Origin: Sulfurovum sp. UBA1140
GTDB lineage: Bacteria > Campylobacterota > Campylobacteria > Campylobacterales > Sulfurovaceae
DNA: 12,210 nt
Assembly (NCBI GenBank): GCA_002311915.1
Contig: DCAF01000044.1
Location: forward strand, 8,178 to 20,387
Direction of reading: 5' to 3'
The translations under genes were made by a program, and so were the position numbers. Below, in pieces: positions 1 to 6,373 of this stretch; the stretch's first letter is position 1, and each line of letters begins with the position of its first letter. Below the pieces are notes generated by a model, which saw only the letters and a program-made list of their open reading frames with translations, was not told the DNA's origin and searched no databases.

Positions 1-1
1 A

Positions 2-355
2 GAAAAAATTATGTATGCTGCATTGACAAGAATTGAAGAGAAATCTGGTGAAAAGGGTATTGAGGTATTCAACAAGGCAATGGATAACGTCAGACCTGTA
101 ATGGAAGTAAAAAGTAGAAGAGTCGGTGGTGCAACTTACCAAGTGCCTATCGAAGTACGACCAGTTAGACAGCAAACACTTGCTATTAGATGGTTAATTG
201 ACTCTGCTAGAAAAAGAAACGAAAGAACCATGATTGAGCGTCTTTCAAATGAATTTATGGACGCGGCAACTGAGAAAGGTTCTGCTTTCAAAAAGAAAGA
301 AGATACATACAGAATGGCTGAAGCGAATAAAGCATTTGCTCACTATAGATGGTAA
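2..355 (+). CDS. rpsG: 30S ribosomal protein S7 (uS7), 5' end missing
   Basis: This is the C-terminal part of ribosomal protein S7, which binds the 3' major domain of 16S rRNA, starts assembly of the 30S head and lies near the mRNA exit and the E site. The reading frame is already open at the first full codon of the window (base 2), so the Met codon at 11 is internal. About 117 residues are visible against a usual length near 156, so roughly the first 40 are upstream. Family features are the VGGATYQVPIEV stretch, the RWLIDSARKR helix, and the usual ending with the AEANKAFAHYRW tail. The stop is 9 bases before fusA, with the fusA ribosome binding site in the gap, as in the classic str operon (rpsL-rpsG-fusA). 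The identification is secure; only the start is out of view. Confidence 0.97.
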   Translation, partial: EKIMYAALTRIEEKSGEKGIEVFNKAMDNVRPVMEVKSRRVGGATYQVPIEVRPVRQQTLAIRWLIDSARKRNERTMIERLSNEFMDAATEKGSAFKKKEDTYRMAEANKAFAHYRW

Positions 356-360
356 GGGGA
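354..360 (+). promoter_or_regulatory. ribosome binding site of fusA
   Basis: The sequence AAGGGGA overlaps the rpsG stop codon and lies four bases before the fusA ATG at 365. It supports that start and fits translation of fusA by ribosomes finishing rpsG. Confidence 0.7.
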
Positions 361-364
361 TAGT

Positions 365-2452
365 ATGGCAAGAACACATAAACTCGAAGACGTAAGAAAC
401 ATTGGTATTGCTGCACACATTGATGCAGGTAAAACAACAACAACAGAAAGAATTCTTTTCTATACAGGTGTTGAGCATAAAATCGGTGAAGTTCACGATG
501 GAGCGGCCACCATGGACTGGATGGAGCAAGAGCAAGAGAGAGGTATTACCATTACTTCTGCTGCAACTACTTGTGAGTGGAACAAAAAACAAATTAACAT
601 TATAGATACTCCAGGTCACGTTGACTTTACTATTGAAGTTGAACGCTCTATGAGAGTTCTTGATGGTGCTGTTTCAGTATTCTGTGCTGTTGGTGGGGTT
701 CAACCACAATCAGAGACAGTTTGGAGACAGAGAAACCGTTATGGCGTGCCTTCAATTGTATTTGTAAACAAATACGATAGAGTTGGTTCTGATTTTTATG
801 AAGTTGAGAGACAAATTAAAGATAGACTAAAAGGTAACCCTGTTCCTATTCAACTACCAATTGGTGCTGAAGAAGATTTTGTAGGTGTTGTTGACCTTGT
901 AAAAATGAAAGCCATTGTTTGGGATAAAGATGCTGAGATGGGTTCTAACTACCATGTAGAAGAGATTTCAGAAGATATGATGGAATTGGCTGAAGAGTAT
1001 CGTGAAAAGTTAATCGAAAGTATTGCTGAAATTGATGGTAACGAAGAGCTTATGGAGAAATTCCTAGAAGGCGAAGAGATTTCTGAAGAGGAGATCAAAG
1101 CAGGAATCAAAGCTGCAACCCTTGGTATGCACATCGTTCCAATGACCGTGGGAACTGCTTTTAAAAACAAAGGTGTTCAGACGCTACTTGACGCTGTTGT
1201 TGATTACCTTCCATCACCTGTTGAATCGGCTGACATCAAAGGTACGATGATGGATGATGAAGAGGTAGAAGTTATTGTTGAATCTACAGATGATGGTCCA
1301 TTTGCAGCATTGGCGTTTAAGATTATGACCGATCCATTTGTTGGGCAGTTGACATTTATTCGTGTTTACCGTGGTTCTTTAAAGTCAGGTTCTTATGTTC
1401 ATAACTCAACCAAAGATAAAAAAGAGCGTGTTGGTAGAATTATGAAAATGCACGCGATTAAAAGAGAAGAGATTAAAGAGATTTACGCTGGTGAGATTGG
1501 GGCTGTTGTCGGTCTTAAAAACACAACTACAGGTGATACTCTTTGTGATGCTTCTGATAAAGTTGTTCTTGAGAGAATGGATTTCCCAGATCCAGTTATT
1601 TCGGTAGCTGTTGAGCCAAAAACAAAAGCTGACCAAGAGAAAATGGGTATTGCACTGGGTAAACTGGCAGCAGAAGATCCATCTTTCCGTGTTTCAACTG
1701 ATGAAGAGTCTGGTCAAACTATTATTTCAGGAATGGGTGAACTTCACCTAGAGATTCTTGTTGATAGAATGAGAAGAGAGTTTAATGTTGAAGCAGAAGT
1801 TGGTGCTCCACAGGTTGCTTACCGTGAGACCATTAGAACTACTGTTAAGAAAGAGTACAAGTATGCTAAGCAGTCTGGTGGACGTGGACAATTTGGTCAT
1901 GTTTATCTTAAACTTGAGCCACAAGAGCCAGGGTTTGGTTATGAGTTTGTTGATGCTATTAAAGGTGGGGTGGTTCCAAAAGAGTTTATCCAACCAGTTA
2001 ACAAAGGTATTCAAGAGGCGATGCAACGTGGTATTCAAGCGGGTTACCCTGTTGAAGATATTAAAGTAACACTTTATGATGGTTCTTACCATGATGTTGA
2101 TTCATCTGAGATGGCATTTAAACTTGCTGGTTCAATGGGATTCAGAGATGGTTGTAGAGAAGCTGATCCATTCATCTTAGAGCCTATGATGAAAGTTGAA
2201 GTTGAAACTCCTGAAGATTACATGGGAGATGTTATTGGTGATGTTGCTAAAAGACGTGGAATCGTTCGTGGAATGAGTGATAGAGCTGGATCAAAAATTG
2301 TTGATGCTTTTGTACCTCTTGCTGAAATGTTTGGTTACTCAACAGACTTACGTTCAATGACTCAAGGTCGTGCAACTTACGCGATGGAATTTGATCACTA
2401 TTCTGAAGTTCCAGGTAATGTAGCAAAAGAGATTATTACAAAAAGAAACTAA
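365..2452 (+). CDS. fusA: translation elongation factor G
   Basis: EF-G is the cytoplasmic GTPase that moves tRNA and mRNA through the ribosome after each peptide bond and, with ribosome recycling factor, splits spent ribosomes. The 695-residue length is normal for the family. The G domain shows the P-loop AHIDAGKT (residues 17-24), the RGITI switch I sequence (59-63), the switch II motif DTPGH (81-85) and the base-specificity motif NKYD (135-138). Most EF-Gs I know have NKMD here; the third position is not invariant. Domain IV carries the YAKQSGGRGQFGHV sequence, and domain V carries LEPMMKVEVE, MFGYSTDLRSMTQGRATYAMEF and the typical C-terminal end. The start is fixed by an AAGGGGA site four bases upstream. 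The gene is cotranscribed with rpsG and ends at a strong terminator with no tuf gene following, as is usual in Campylobacterota. Confidence 0.98.
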   Translation: MARTHKLEDVRNIGIAAHIDAGKTTTTERILFYTGVEHKIGEVHDGAATMDWMEQEQERGITITSAATTCEWNKKQINIIDTPGHVDFTIEVERSMRVLDGAVSVFCAVGGVQPQSETVWRQRNRYGVPSIVFVNKYDRVGSDFYEVERQIKDRLKGNPVPIQLPIGAEEDFVGVVDLVKMKAIVWDKDAEMGSNYHVEEISEDMMELAEEYREKLIESIAEIDGNEELMEKFLEGEEISEEEIKAGIKAATLGMHIVPMTVGTAFKNKGVQTLLDAVVDYLPSPVESADIKGTMMDDEEVEVIVESTDDGPFAALAFKIMTDPFVGQLTFIRVYRGSLKSGSYVHNSTKDKKERVGRIMKMHAIKREEIKEIYAGEIGAVVGLKNTTTGDTLCDASDKVVLERMDFPDPVISVAVEPKTKADQEKMGIALGKLAAEDPSFRVSTDEESGQTIISGMGELHLEILVDRMRREFNVEAEVGAPQVAYRETIRTTVKKEYKYAKQSGGRGQFGHVYLKLEPQEPGFGYEFVDAIKGGVVPKEFIQPVNKGIQEAMQRGIQAGYPVEDIKVTLYDGSYHDVDSSEMAFKLAGSMGFRDGCREADPFILEPMMKVEVETPEDYMGDVIGDVAKRRGIVRGMSDRAGSKIVDAFVPLAEMFGYSTDLRSMTQGRATYAMEFDHYSEVPGNVAKEIITKRN

Positions 2453-2466
2453 GGTTTTTTATTAAT

Positions 2467-2497
2467 CTACTAGAAGGTTTTCTTCTAGTAGGTTTTT
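2467..2497 (+). terminator. intrinsic terminator of the rpsG-fusA operon
   Basis: A perfect 10-bp stem is formed by CTACTAGAAG (2467-2476) and CTTCTAGTAG (2482-2491) around a 5-base loop. It is followed by G and a five-base T run (2493-2497). It sits 14 bases after the fusA stop. The opposite strand lacks a T run after the stem, so it should work only for the forward strand. Confidence 0.85.
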
Positions 2498-2640
2498 GTA
2501 ACTTGTTTGGCTATACTGACAACAGAAAATTTTTCTTCTAAGAGTTTTCTTCCATTTATCTTCCCTATTTTATCACGAAGTTTAGAATCTAAAAGTTTTT
2601 TTGCATTTTCAAAAAAAAGCTTATCATTATAATCAAAAAA
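2485..2640 (-). pseudogene. remnant C-terminus of a GT4-type glycosyltransferase
   Basis: On the reverse strand an open frame of 51 codons ends at TAG (2485-2487) and is closed upstream by TAA. It has no ATG, GTG or TTG start. The translation contains FFENAKKLLDSKLRDKIGK, then NGRKLLEEKFSV, then a final SIAKQVTKTY. This matches the usual end of family-4 (RfaB/GT-B fold) glycosyltransferases: an asparagine/alanine helix with 'LL.D..LR', then 'G.NGR..-EEKFS' and a closing 'A.Q....Y'. The nucleotide-binding part of such an enzyme is absent, so this is read as a relic of a cell-surface polysaccharide gene that once ran toward fusA. The metK promoter now lies at or just beyond its broken end. The family call rests on motif memory over a short peptide, so it is probable rather than certain. 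Confidence 0.55.
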
Positions 2641-2643
2641 TTA

Positions 2644-2652
2644 TGCTAAAAT
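2644..2652 (+). promoter_or_regulatory. probable metK promoter, extended -10
   Basis: TGC followed by TAAAAT forms an extended -10 element 27 bases before the metK start. The region upstream is strongly A/T rich with T and A runs, as in Campylobacterota sigma-70 promoters, which rarely show a clear -35 box. A second candidate, TATAAT at 2628-2633, lies just upstream. Confidence 0.5.
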
Positions 2653-2679
2653 CACACCAATTTACACAAGGAACAATAA

Positions 2680-3843
2680 ATGTCAAAAGAGTATATTTTT
2701 ACCAGTGAATCAGTAACCGAGGGGCATCCTGATAAGATGGCTGATCAGATTTCTGATGCTATTTTAGATTATATTATCGAGCGAGACCCGAATGCTAGAG
2801 TAGCATGTGAAACACTGTTGAGTAATGGTTTCTGTGTGATTGCAGGTGAGTTAAAAACAGAGACTTATGCCCCAATGCAGGAGATTGCCCGAGAGGTTAT
2901 TCGAGAAATTGGATATACAGATGCAGCCTTTGGATTTGATTATCGTAGTGCAGGGATTCTGAATGGTATTGGAGAGCAGAGTCTAGATATTAACCAAGGG
3001 GTTGACCAAGTAGGGGGTGAACTCGGAGCAGGAGACCAAGGTTTAATGTTTGGGTATGCCTGTTCTGAGACTCCTGAATTGATGCCTTTACCGATACTTT
3101 TATCACATAAAATTACAGCAAAACTGGCAGAAGTAAGAAAAAACAATACGGTACCTTTTTTAAGACCCGATGGGAAGGCTCAGGTCAGTGTGAAATATGT
3201 TGATAATAAACCTGTGGCGATTGATACGATTGTGGTCTCTACTCAGCATAATGATGATGTTTCTCAAACCATACTGCGTCAGGCGATTATTACAGAAGTG
3301 ATTGAGGCGGTGATACCCTCAAAATTTTTAAATGATGAGATTACTTACCATATTAATCCAACAGGACGTTTTGTAATTGGTGGGCCTCAGGGTGACGCAG
3401 GATTAACGGGGCAAAAAATTATTGTGGATACTTATGGTGGATCTTGTCCCCATGGTGGTGGAGCATTTTCGGGTAAAGATCCTACTAAAGTAGATAGATC
3501 GGCTGCGTATGCCATGCGTTATGTGGCTAAAAATTTGGTAGCTGCAGGGGTGAGTGATAAGATAACCATTCAAATTGCTTATTCTATTGGAGTGGTTCAA
3601 CCTGTCTCTATTATGGTAGATGCCCATGGTGGAAGCAAGATAGAGGAGTCTAAGATAGAAGCGTGTGTAAGAGAGTTGTTTGATCTCTCTCCTGCGGGTA
3701 TTATTAAAGAGTTAGATTTATTAAAACCCATCTATAAAAAAACTGCTGTTTATGGACATTTTGGTCGAGAAAATGAAGGTTTTAGATGGGAAATGACGAA
3801 TCGTGTAGATGAGATACAACGCTACTTTCAGCTTAAAAAATAG
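2680..3843 (+). CDS. metK: S-adenosylmethionine synthetase
   Basis: The enzyme joins methionine and ATP to make S-adenosylmethionine, the methyl donor for RNA, DNA and protein methylation and the precursor for several cofactors. It releases phosphate and pyrophosphate and works as a cytoplasmic tetramer. The 387-residue length is standard. Diagnostic motifs are EGHPDK near the N-terminus (HPDK at 16-19, catalytic His16), the signature GAGDQGLMFGY (116-126) and the glycine-rich phosphate loop GGGAFSGKD (259-267). The C-terminal KKTAVYGHFGRE stretch is also typical. The ATG at 2680 is preceded by AAGGA at 2668-2672 with suitable spacing and lines up with the family N-terminus (FTSESVTEGHPDK). 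It has its own promoter and terminator, so it appears monocistronic between the str cluster and the ferredoxin gene. Confidence 0.98.
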   Translation: MSKEYIFTSESVTEGHPDKMADQISDAILDYIIERDPNARVACETLLSNGFCVIAGELKTETYAPMQEIAREVIREIGYTDAAFGFDYRSAGILNGIGEQSLDINQGVDQVGGELGAGDQGLMFGYACSETPELMPLPILLSHKITAKLAEVRKNNTVPFLRPDGKAQVSVKYVDNKPVAIDTIVVSTQHNDDVSQTILRQAIITEVIEAVIPSKFLNDEITYHINPTGRFVIGGPQGDAGLTGQKIIVDTYGGSCPHGGGAFSGKDPTKVDRSAAYAMRYVAKNLVAAGVSDKITIQIAYSIGVVQPVSIMVDAHGGSKIEESKIEACVRELFDLSPAGIIKELDLLKPIYKKTAVYGHFGRENEGFRWEMTNRVDEIQRYFQLKK

Positions 3844-3854
3844 AAGCTAAATTG

Positions 3855-3884
3855 GATAATTAAAGAGGTATTTAATTATCTTTT
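3855..3884 (+). terminator. terminator after metK
   Basis: GATAATTAAA (3855-3864) and TTTAATTATC (3871-3880) form a perfect but A/T-rich 10-bp stem with a 6-base loop, followed by four T residues. It lies 11 bases after the metK stop. The stem is weak because it has few G-C pairs, so read-through is likely. Confidence 0.6.
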
Positions 3885-3892
3885 GCTATAGT
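3884..3892 (+). promoter_or_regulatory. probable ferredoxin promoter, extended -10
   Basis: TGC followed by TATAGT, next to the T run of the metK terminator, gives an extended -10 element 28 bases before the ferredoxin start. The form and distance match the element proposed for metK. Confidence 0.5.
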
Positions 3893-3920
3893 TTTGAGTA
3901 ACTTAAAACTAGGAGAAAAT

Positions 3921-4196
3921 ATGGCAGTAATTATTACAGATACTTGTATCAACTGTGCAGCTTGTATTGACGAATGTCCAGTAGAAGCAATTGTGGACGA
4001 AGACGATAACCCAACAGGTGAAGAGATTTACTATGTATACGAAGACAAATGTGTTGAGTGTGTAGATCACTTTGATGTTCCAGCCTGTGCTGAAGCCTGT
4101 CCAACCGAAGAGTGTATCGTATGGGGAGACCCAATTGAGGGTATGCCTGCTTCTAAAGATAGAGGCGACAAAGGTACACCAATTATCGAAGACTAA
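3921..4196 (+). CDS. 2[4Fe-4S] ferredoxin, Allochromatium/YfhL type
   Basis: This 91-residue acidic ferredoxin carries electrons in the cytoplasm at low potential; partners in this phylum would include 2-oxoacid:acceptor oxidoreductases of the reductive TCA cycle or pyruvate oxidation. The first cluster motif is CINCAACIDECP (Cys 9, 12, 15, 19). The second is spread out: Cys 44, 47, 56 and 60, with eight residues between the second and third cysteine, plus a C-terminal tail of about 30 residues. That insertion and tail mark the Allochromatium vinosum / YfhL subgroup, which is known for one very low-potential cluster. An extra cysteine follows at 65. The ATG at 3921 is chosen because AGGAG (3911-3915) sits five bases before it; an upstream in-frame TTG at 3894 has no such site. 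The gene is homologous to fdxA of Campylobacter and is followed by a hairpin. Confidence 0.93.
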   Translation: MAVIITDTCINCAACIDECPVEAIVDEDDNPTGEEIYYVYEDKCVECVDHFDVPACAEACPTEECIVWGDPIEGMPASKDRGDKGTPIIED

Positions 4197-4206
4197 TGCA
4201 ATACTT

Positions 4207-4237
4207 TTAAACCTGAATCATTTTGATTCGGGTTTAA
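4207..4237 (+). terminator. hairpin after the ferredoxin gene
   Basis: A 13-bp stem (4207-4219 with 4225-4237) contains one G-U pair and closes a 5-base ATTTT loop, 10 bases after the ferredoxin stop. It lacks a T run on either strand. It may act as a weak terminator or as a 3'-end stabiliser of the ferredoxin mRNA. Confidence 0.5.
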
Positions 4238-4311
4238 GCTCTAAAAATCTCATAAACATTTAACTTCATTCAATTTTTTCAAAAAAAAGCATTTTTTCAT
4301 TGTTTATTAGA

Positions 4312-4317
4312 TAGTAT
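4312..4317 (+). promoter_or_regulatory. possible -10 of the ndk operon promoter
   Basis: TAGTAT at 4312-4317 follows a stretch of T and A runs (4271-4306) like those upstream of metK. If used, it gives an ndk leader of about 50 bases that includes the palindrome at 4339-4357. No clear -35 box is visible, so this is tentative. Confidence 0.3.
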
Positions 4318-4338
4318 TCCATTCTAAAAAAACTTTTG

Positions 4339-4357
4339 TAGTGACATTTGGTCACTA
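4339..4357. promoter_or_regulatory. perfect palindrome in the ndk leader
   Basis: TAGTGAC and GTCACTA are exact inverted repeats separated by ATTTG. The structure lies between the possible promoter and the GGAG ribosome binding site (4365-4368) of ndk. It could be a protein-binding operator or an RNA stem at the start of the message. The spacing of the GTGA/TCAC halves is seven bases, not the six of a Crp site, and it does not match the FNR consensus. Confidence 0.45.
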
Positions 4358-4376
4358 AGCTTATGGAGCAATATCA

Positions 4377-4790
4377 ATGGAACAAACATTATCAATCATC
4401 AAACCAGATGCAGTAGCTAAAAACGTAGTAGGACAAATTCTTGCAAGATTTGAAACAGCAGGTCTTAAAATTGCAGCAACTAAAAAAATACAATTAAGTC
4501 AAGCAGATGCCGAAGCATTTTATGCCGTTCATGCCGAAAGACCTTTCTTTAAAGACCTTGTAGAGTTTATGGTTTCAGGACCAGTTGTTGTGACTGTACT
4601 TGAAGGCGAAGATGCAATGCAAACAAACAGAGACCTCATGGGTGCTACAAATCCTGCAGAAGCAGAAGCGGGTACAATTAGAGCTGATTTTGCCCAGAGT
4701 ATTGATGCCAATGCTGTTCATGGAAGTGATTCAGTTGAAAACGCAACCATTGAAATTAACTTCTTCTTTGCTCAAAGAGAGATTGTATAA
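4377..4790 (+). CDS. ndk: nucleoside diphosphate kinase
   Basis: The enzyme passes the gamma-phosphate from ATP to other nucleoside diphosphates through a phosphohistidine, balancing the NTP and dNTP pools. The 137-residue length is typical of bacterial Ndk. The N-terminus TLSIIKPDAV has the ATP-contacting Lys9; the signature NAVHGSDS (112-119) holds the catalytic His115; RDLMGATNP and GTIRADFA are the other conserved nucleotide-binding stretches. The ATG is preceded by GGAG at 4365-4368. The gene is first in a close-packed block with DUF177, rpmF, plsX and fabH, a gene order I recall from Campylobacter. Expression probably depends on the promoter region that includes the palindrome just upstream. 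Confidence 0.97.
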   Translation: MEQTLSIIKPDAVAKNVVGQILARFETAGLKIAATKKIQLSQADAEAFYAVHAERPFFKDLVEFMVSGPVVVTVLEGEDAMQTNRDLMGATNPAEAEAGTIRADFAQSIDANAVHGSDSVENATIEINFFFAQREIV

Positions 4791-4801
4791 GGTTTTAGAC
4801 T

Positions 4802-5176
4802 ATGAGAGTAGTTTTTGATAAAATAGGTCACAGTCCTAAACCTTTTGAATTGGATATTGAAAATATCTCTTTTAAAGGTACTTTGACCAAACGTGGTTAT
4901 CATCGAGTTAGACTCGAAGGTGAGCTTGATGGTTCTCTTGAACTTATTTGTGACAGATGTGGAGATGGTTTCACGCACAATATGACAGCTCCACTGGCTT
5001 TAACTTTAAGTGATGAAGTTATAGAGACTGAAGATGATTTAGATATAATCGAATTTATAGATGGTGTTATTGATTTGAAGTTTATTATTCAAAGTGAAAT
5101 AGCATCGGTTCAGAACTCTTATCACAATTGTATACAATGTGAAAACGATGATGAAGCATTCGAAAAAGAATTTTAA
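4802..5176 (+). CDS. DUF177 (YceD-like) protein
   Basis: This 124-residue soluble protein belongs to the DUF177/YceD family, whose gene sits directly upstream of rpmF in very many bacteria. Plant and bacterial members have been linked to 23S rRNA accumulation and large-subunit biogenesis, but the biochemical activity is not settled. The sequence shows the family core: a beta-rich N-terminal half with 'LEGELDGSLELICDRCGD', followed by an acidic stretch (ETEDDLDIIEF) and 'DLKFIIQSEI'. Two CxxC pairs, CDRC (50-53) and CIQC (110-113), could together hold a zinc ion; that is inference. The start ATG lies 11 bases after the ndk stop, with AAGG at 4789-4792 as a modest ribosome binding site. The neighbouring rpmF strengthens the call. 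Confidence 0.88.
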   Translation: MRVVFDKIGHSPKPFELDIENISFKGTLTKRGYHRVRLEGELDGSLELICDRCGDGFTHNMTAPLALTLSDEVIETEDDLDIIEFIDGVIDLKFIIQSEIASVQNSYHNCIQCENDDEAFEKEF

Positions 5177-5195
5177 TAGTATGAAGGATTAAAAA

Positions 5196-5357
5196 ATGGC
5201 AGTACCAAAGAGACGACACAGTAAAACCCGAGCAGCAAAAGGAAGAACACACTATAAGTTAACATTACCAAGACCTGTAAAAGATGAAGATGGTACATGG
5301 AGAATGCCTCACCATATGAACATGACTACTGGTGAGTACAACACAACTAAAGCGTAA
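5196..5357 (+). CDS. rpmF: 50S ribosomal protein L32 (bL32), cysteine-free form
   Basis: This 53-residue basic protein starts MAVPKRRHSKTRAAKGRTHY, the invariant N-terminus of bL32, a late-assembling protein of the large ribosomal subunit. Many L32 proteins carry a four-cysteine zinc ribbon in the C-terminal half; this one has no cysteine at all and instead continues KDEDGTWRMPHH, as in the short L32 of Campylobacter and relatives. A GAAGGA site (5183-5188) lies seven bases before the ATG. The gene follows DUF177 by 19 bases and precedes plsX by 12 bases, the widespread yceD-rpmF-plsX arrangement that ties ribosome production to membrane lipid synthesis. Confidence 0.96.
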   Translation: MAVPKRRHSKTRAAKGRTHYKLTLPRPVKDEDGTWRMPHHMNMTTGEYNTTKA

Positions 5358-5369
5358 CAAGCAGTTCTT

Positions 5370-6365
5370 ATGATTAGAATTGCCATAGACGCAATGGGTG
5401 GGGACTTTGGTCCCGAACCTATTATTGACGGTGTGATTCAAGCACTGGATGAAAAAGAGTTTTTTCCTATACTTGTAGGTGATAAAGAACAGATACTACA
5501 ATTCCTCCCCCCTTATTATCTTGAACAAGTTGATATTGTTGAAGCCAATGATGTGATTTTGATGAGTGAGTCGGCTACCAAAGCGTTAAAACGTAAAGAG
5601 TCCTCTATTTATCAAGCAGTAGAATTGGTTCGTAATAAAAAAGCAGATGCTGTGGTCTCTGCAGGACATAGTGGGGCAACCATGGCATTGGCAACTTTAC
5701 GTATTGGTAGGTTACCAAATATCTCTAAACCTGCACTGGCCACCATTATGCCCAATAAAGGTATGAGTGGAAAAACACTGCTTCTTGATGTGGGTGCAGT
5801 AACCGATTGTACGGCTAAAAACCTTTATGAGTTTGCCATTATGGGTGAAGTTTATGCACAAAAGCTTTTGGGATTACGTATTCCAACGGTGGGGCTTCTC
5901 TCTAATGGTGAAGAGGCGAGTAAGGGAAATGCTTTGACCAAAGAGGCATTTAAGTTGATGCATGATGTTCCTGGATTTAAAGGAAACGTTGAGGGGAGTG
6001 ATATCTTTAATGGTTCTGTTGATGTCGTCGTTTGTGATGGATATACGGGGAATATTGTTCTTAAAGCCAGTGAAGGAGTGGTCTCGACTGTCTTTGATTT
6101 AATGAAAACACAAATCCGAAAATCAATACCTGCAAAGATTGGGGCATTTATGATGAAGAAAAAAGTGTTTAAAAAACTTAAAGAGAAGGTAGATTATGCA
6201 GAATATGGTGGTGCCCCTTTACTTGGAGTGAACGGTTGTGCTATTATATCGCATGGAAAAAGTAATTCAAAAGCGATTAAAAATGCTATTTTCCAAGCAA
6301 TCGCCTATAACGATTCGGGTGTTAATTCTGCAATAGAAGAGTTACTGCTTAAAAACAACGCATAA
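5370..6365 (+). CDS. plsX: phosphate acyltransferase PlsX
   Basis: PlsX turns acyl-ACP and phosphate into acyl-phosphate, the donor that PlsY uses to acylate glycerol-3-phosphate in the first step of phospholipid synthesis. It is a soluble, membrane-associated enzyme. The 331 residues begin IRIAIDAMGGDFGPEPIIDG, the family N-terminus; VSAGHSGATMALA, LLDVGA, LLSNGEEASKGN and VVCDGYTGNIVLKASEG are further conserved blocks. The ATG at 5370 has no good ribosome binding site and lies only 12 bases after rpmF, so translation may depend on ribosomes leaving rpmF. It is followed by fabH eight bases downstream, the usual plsX-fabH pair. Confidence 0.97.
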   Translation: MIRIAIDAMGGDFGPEPIIDGVIQALDEKEFFPILVGDKEQILQFLPPYYLEQVDIVEANDVILMSESATKALKRKESSIYQAVELVRNKKADAVVSAGHSGATMALATLRIGRLPNISKPALATIMPNKGMSGKTLLLDVGAVTDCTAKNLYEFAIMGEVYAQKLLGLRIPTVGLLSNGEEASKGNALTKEAFKLMHDVPGFKGNVEGSDIFNGSVDVVVCDGYTGNIVLKASEGVVSTVFDLMKTQIRKSIPAKIGAFMMKKKVFKKLKEKVDYAEYGGAPLLGVNGCAIISHGKSNSKAIKNAIFQAIAYNDSGVNSAIEELLLKNNA

Positions 6366-6373
6366 GGTAAAAA

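Noticed and set aside
1748..2092. Reverse-strand 114-codon open frame inside fusA
   Set aside because: It is antisense to conserved EF-G domains, has a composition expected of a shadow frame and resembles no known protein. The same holds for other long antisense frames in fusA, metK, the ferredoxin gene and ndk.
3894..3920. Upstream in-frame TTG start for the ferredoxin gene
   Set aside because: The added nine residues do not fit the ferredoxin N-terminus, and the strong AGGAG site lies inside this stretch, directly before the ATG at 3921.
4271..4300. Run of T and A bases sharing about 15 identical bases with 2606-2620 upstream of metK
   Set aside because: The shared string is a low-complexity T/A stretch, likely in AT-rich DNA, and one copy lies inside the glycosyltransferase relic.
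4341..4355. Crp-type binding site upstream of ndk
   Set aside because: The GTGA and TCAC halves are seven bases apart instead of six, and the outer bases do not match.
4600..4818. Alternative forward frame across the end of ndk
   Set aside because: It lies in another frame of a well-conserved gene and shows no protein-family features.
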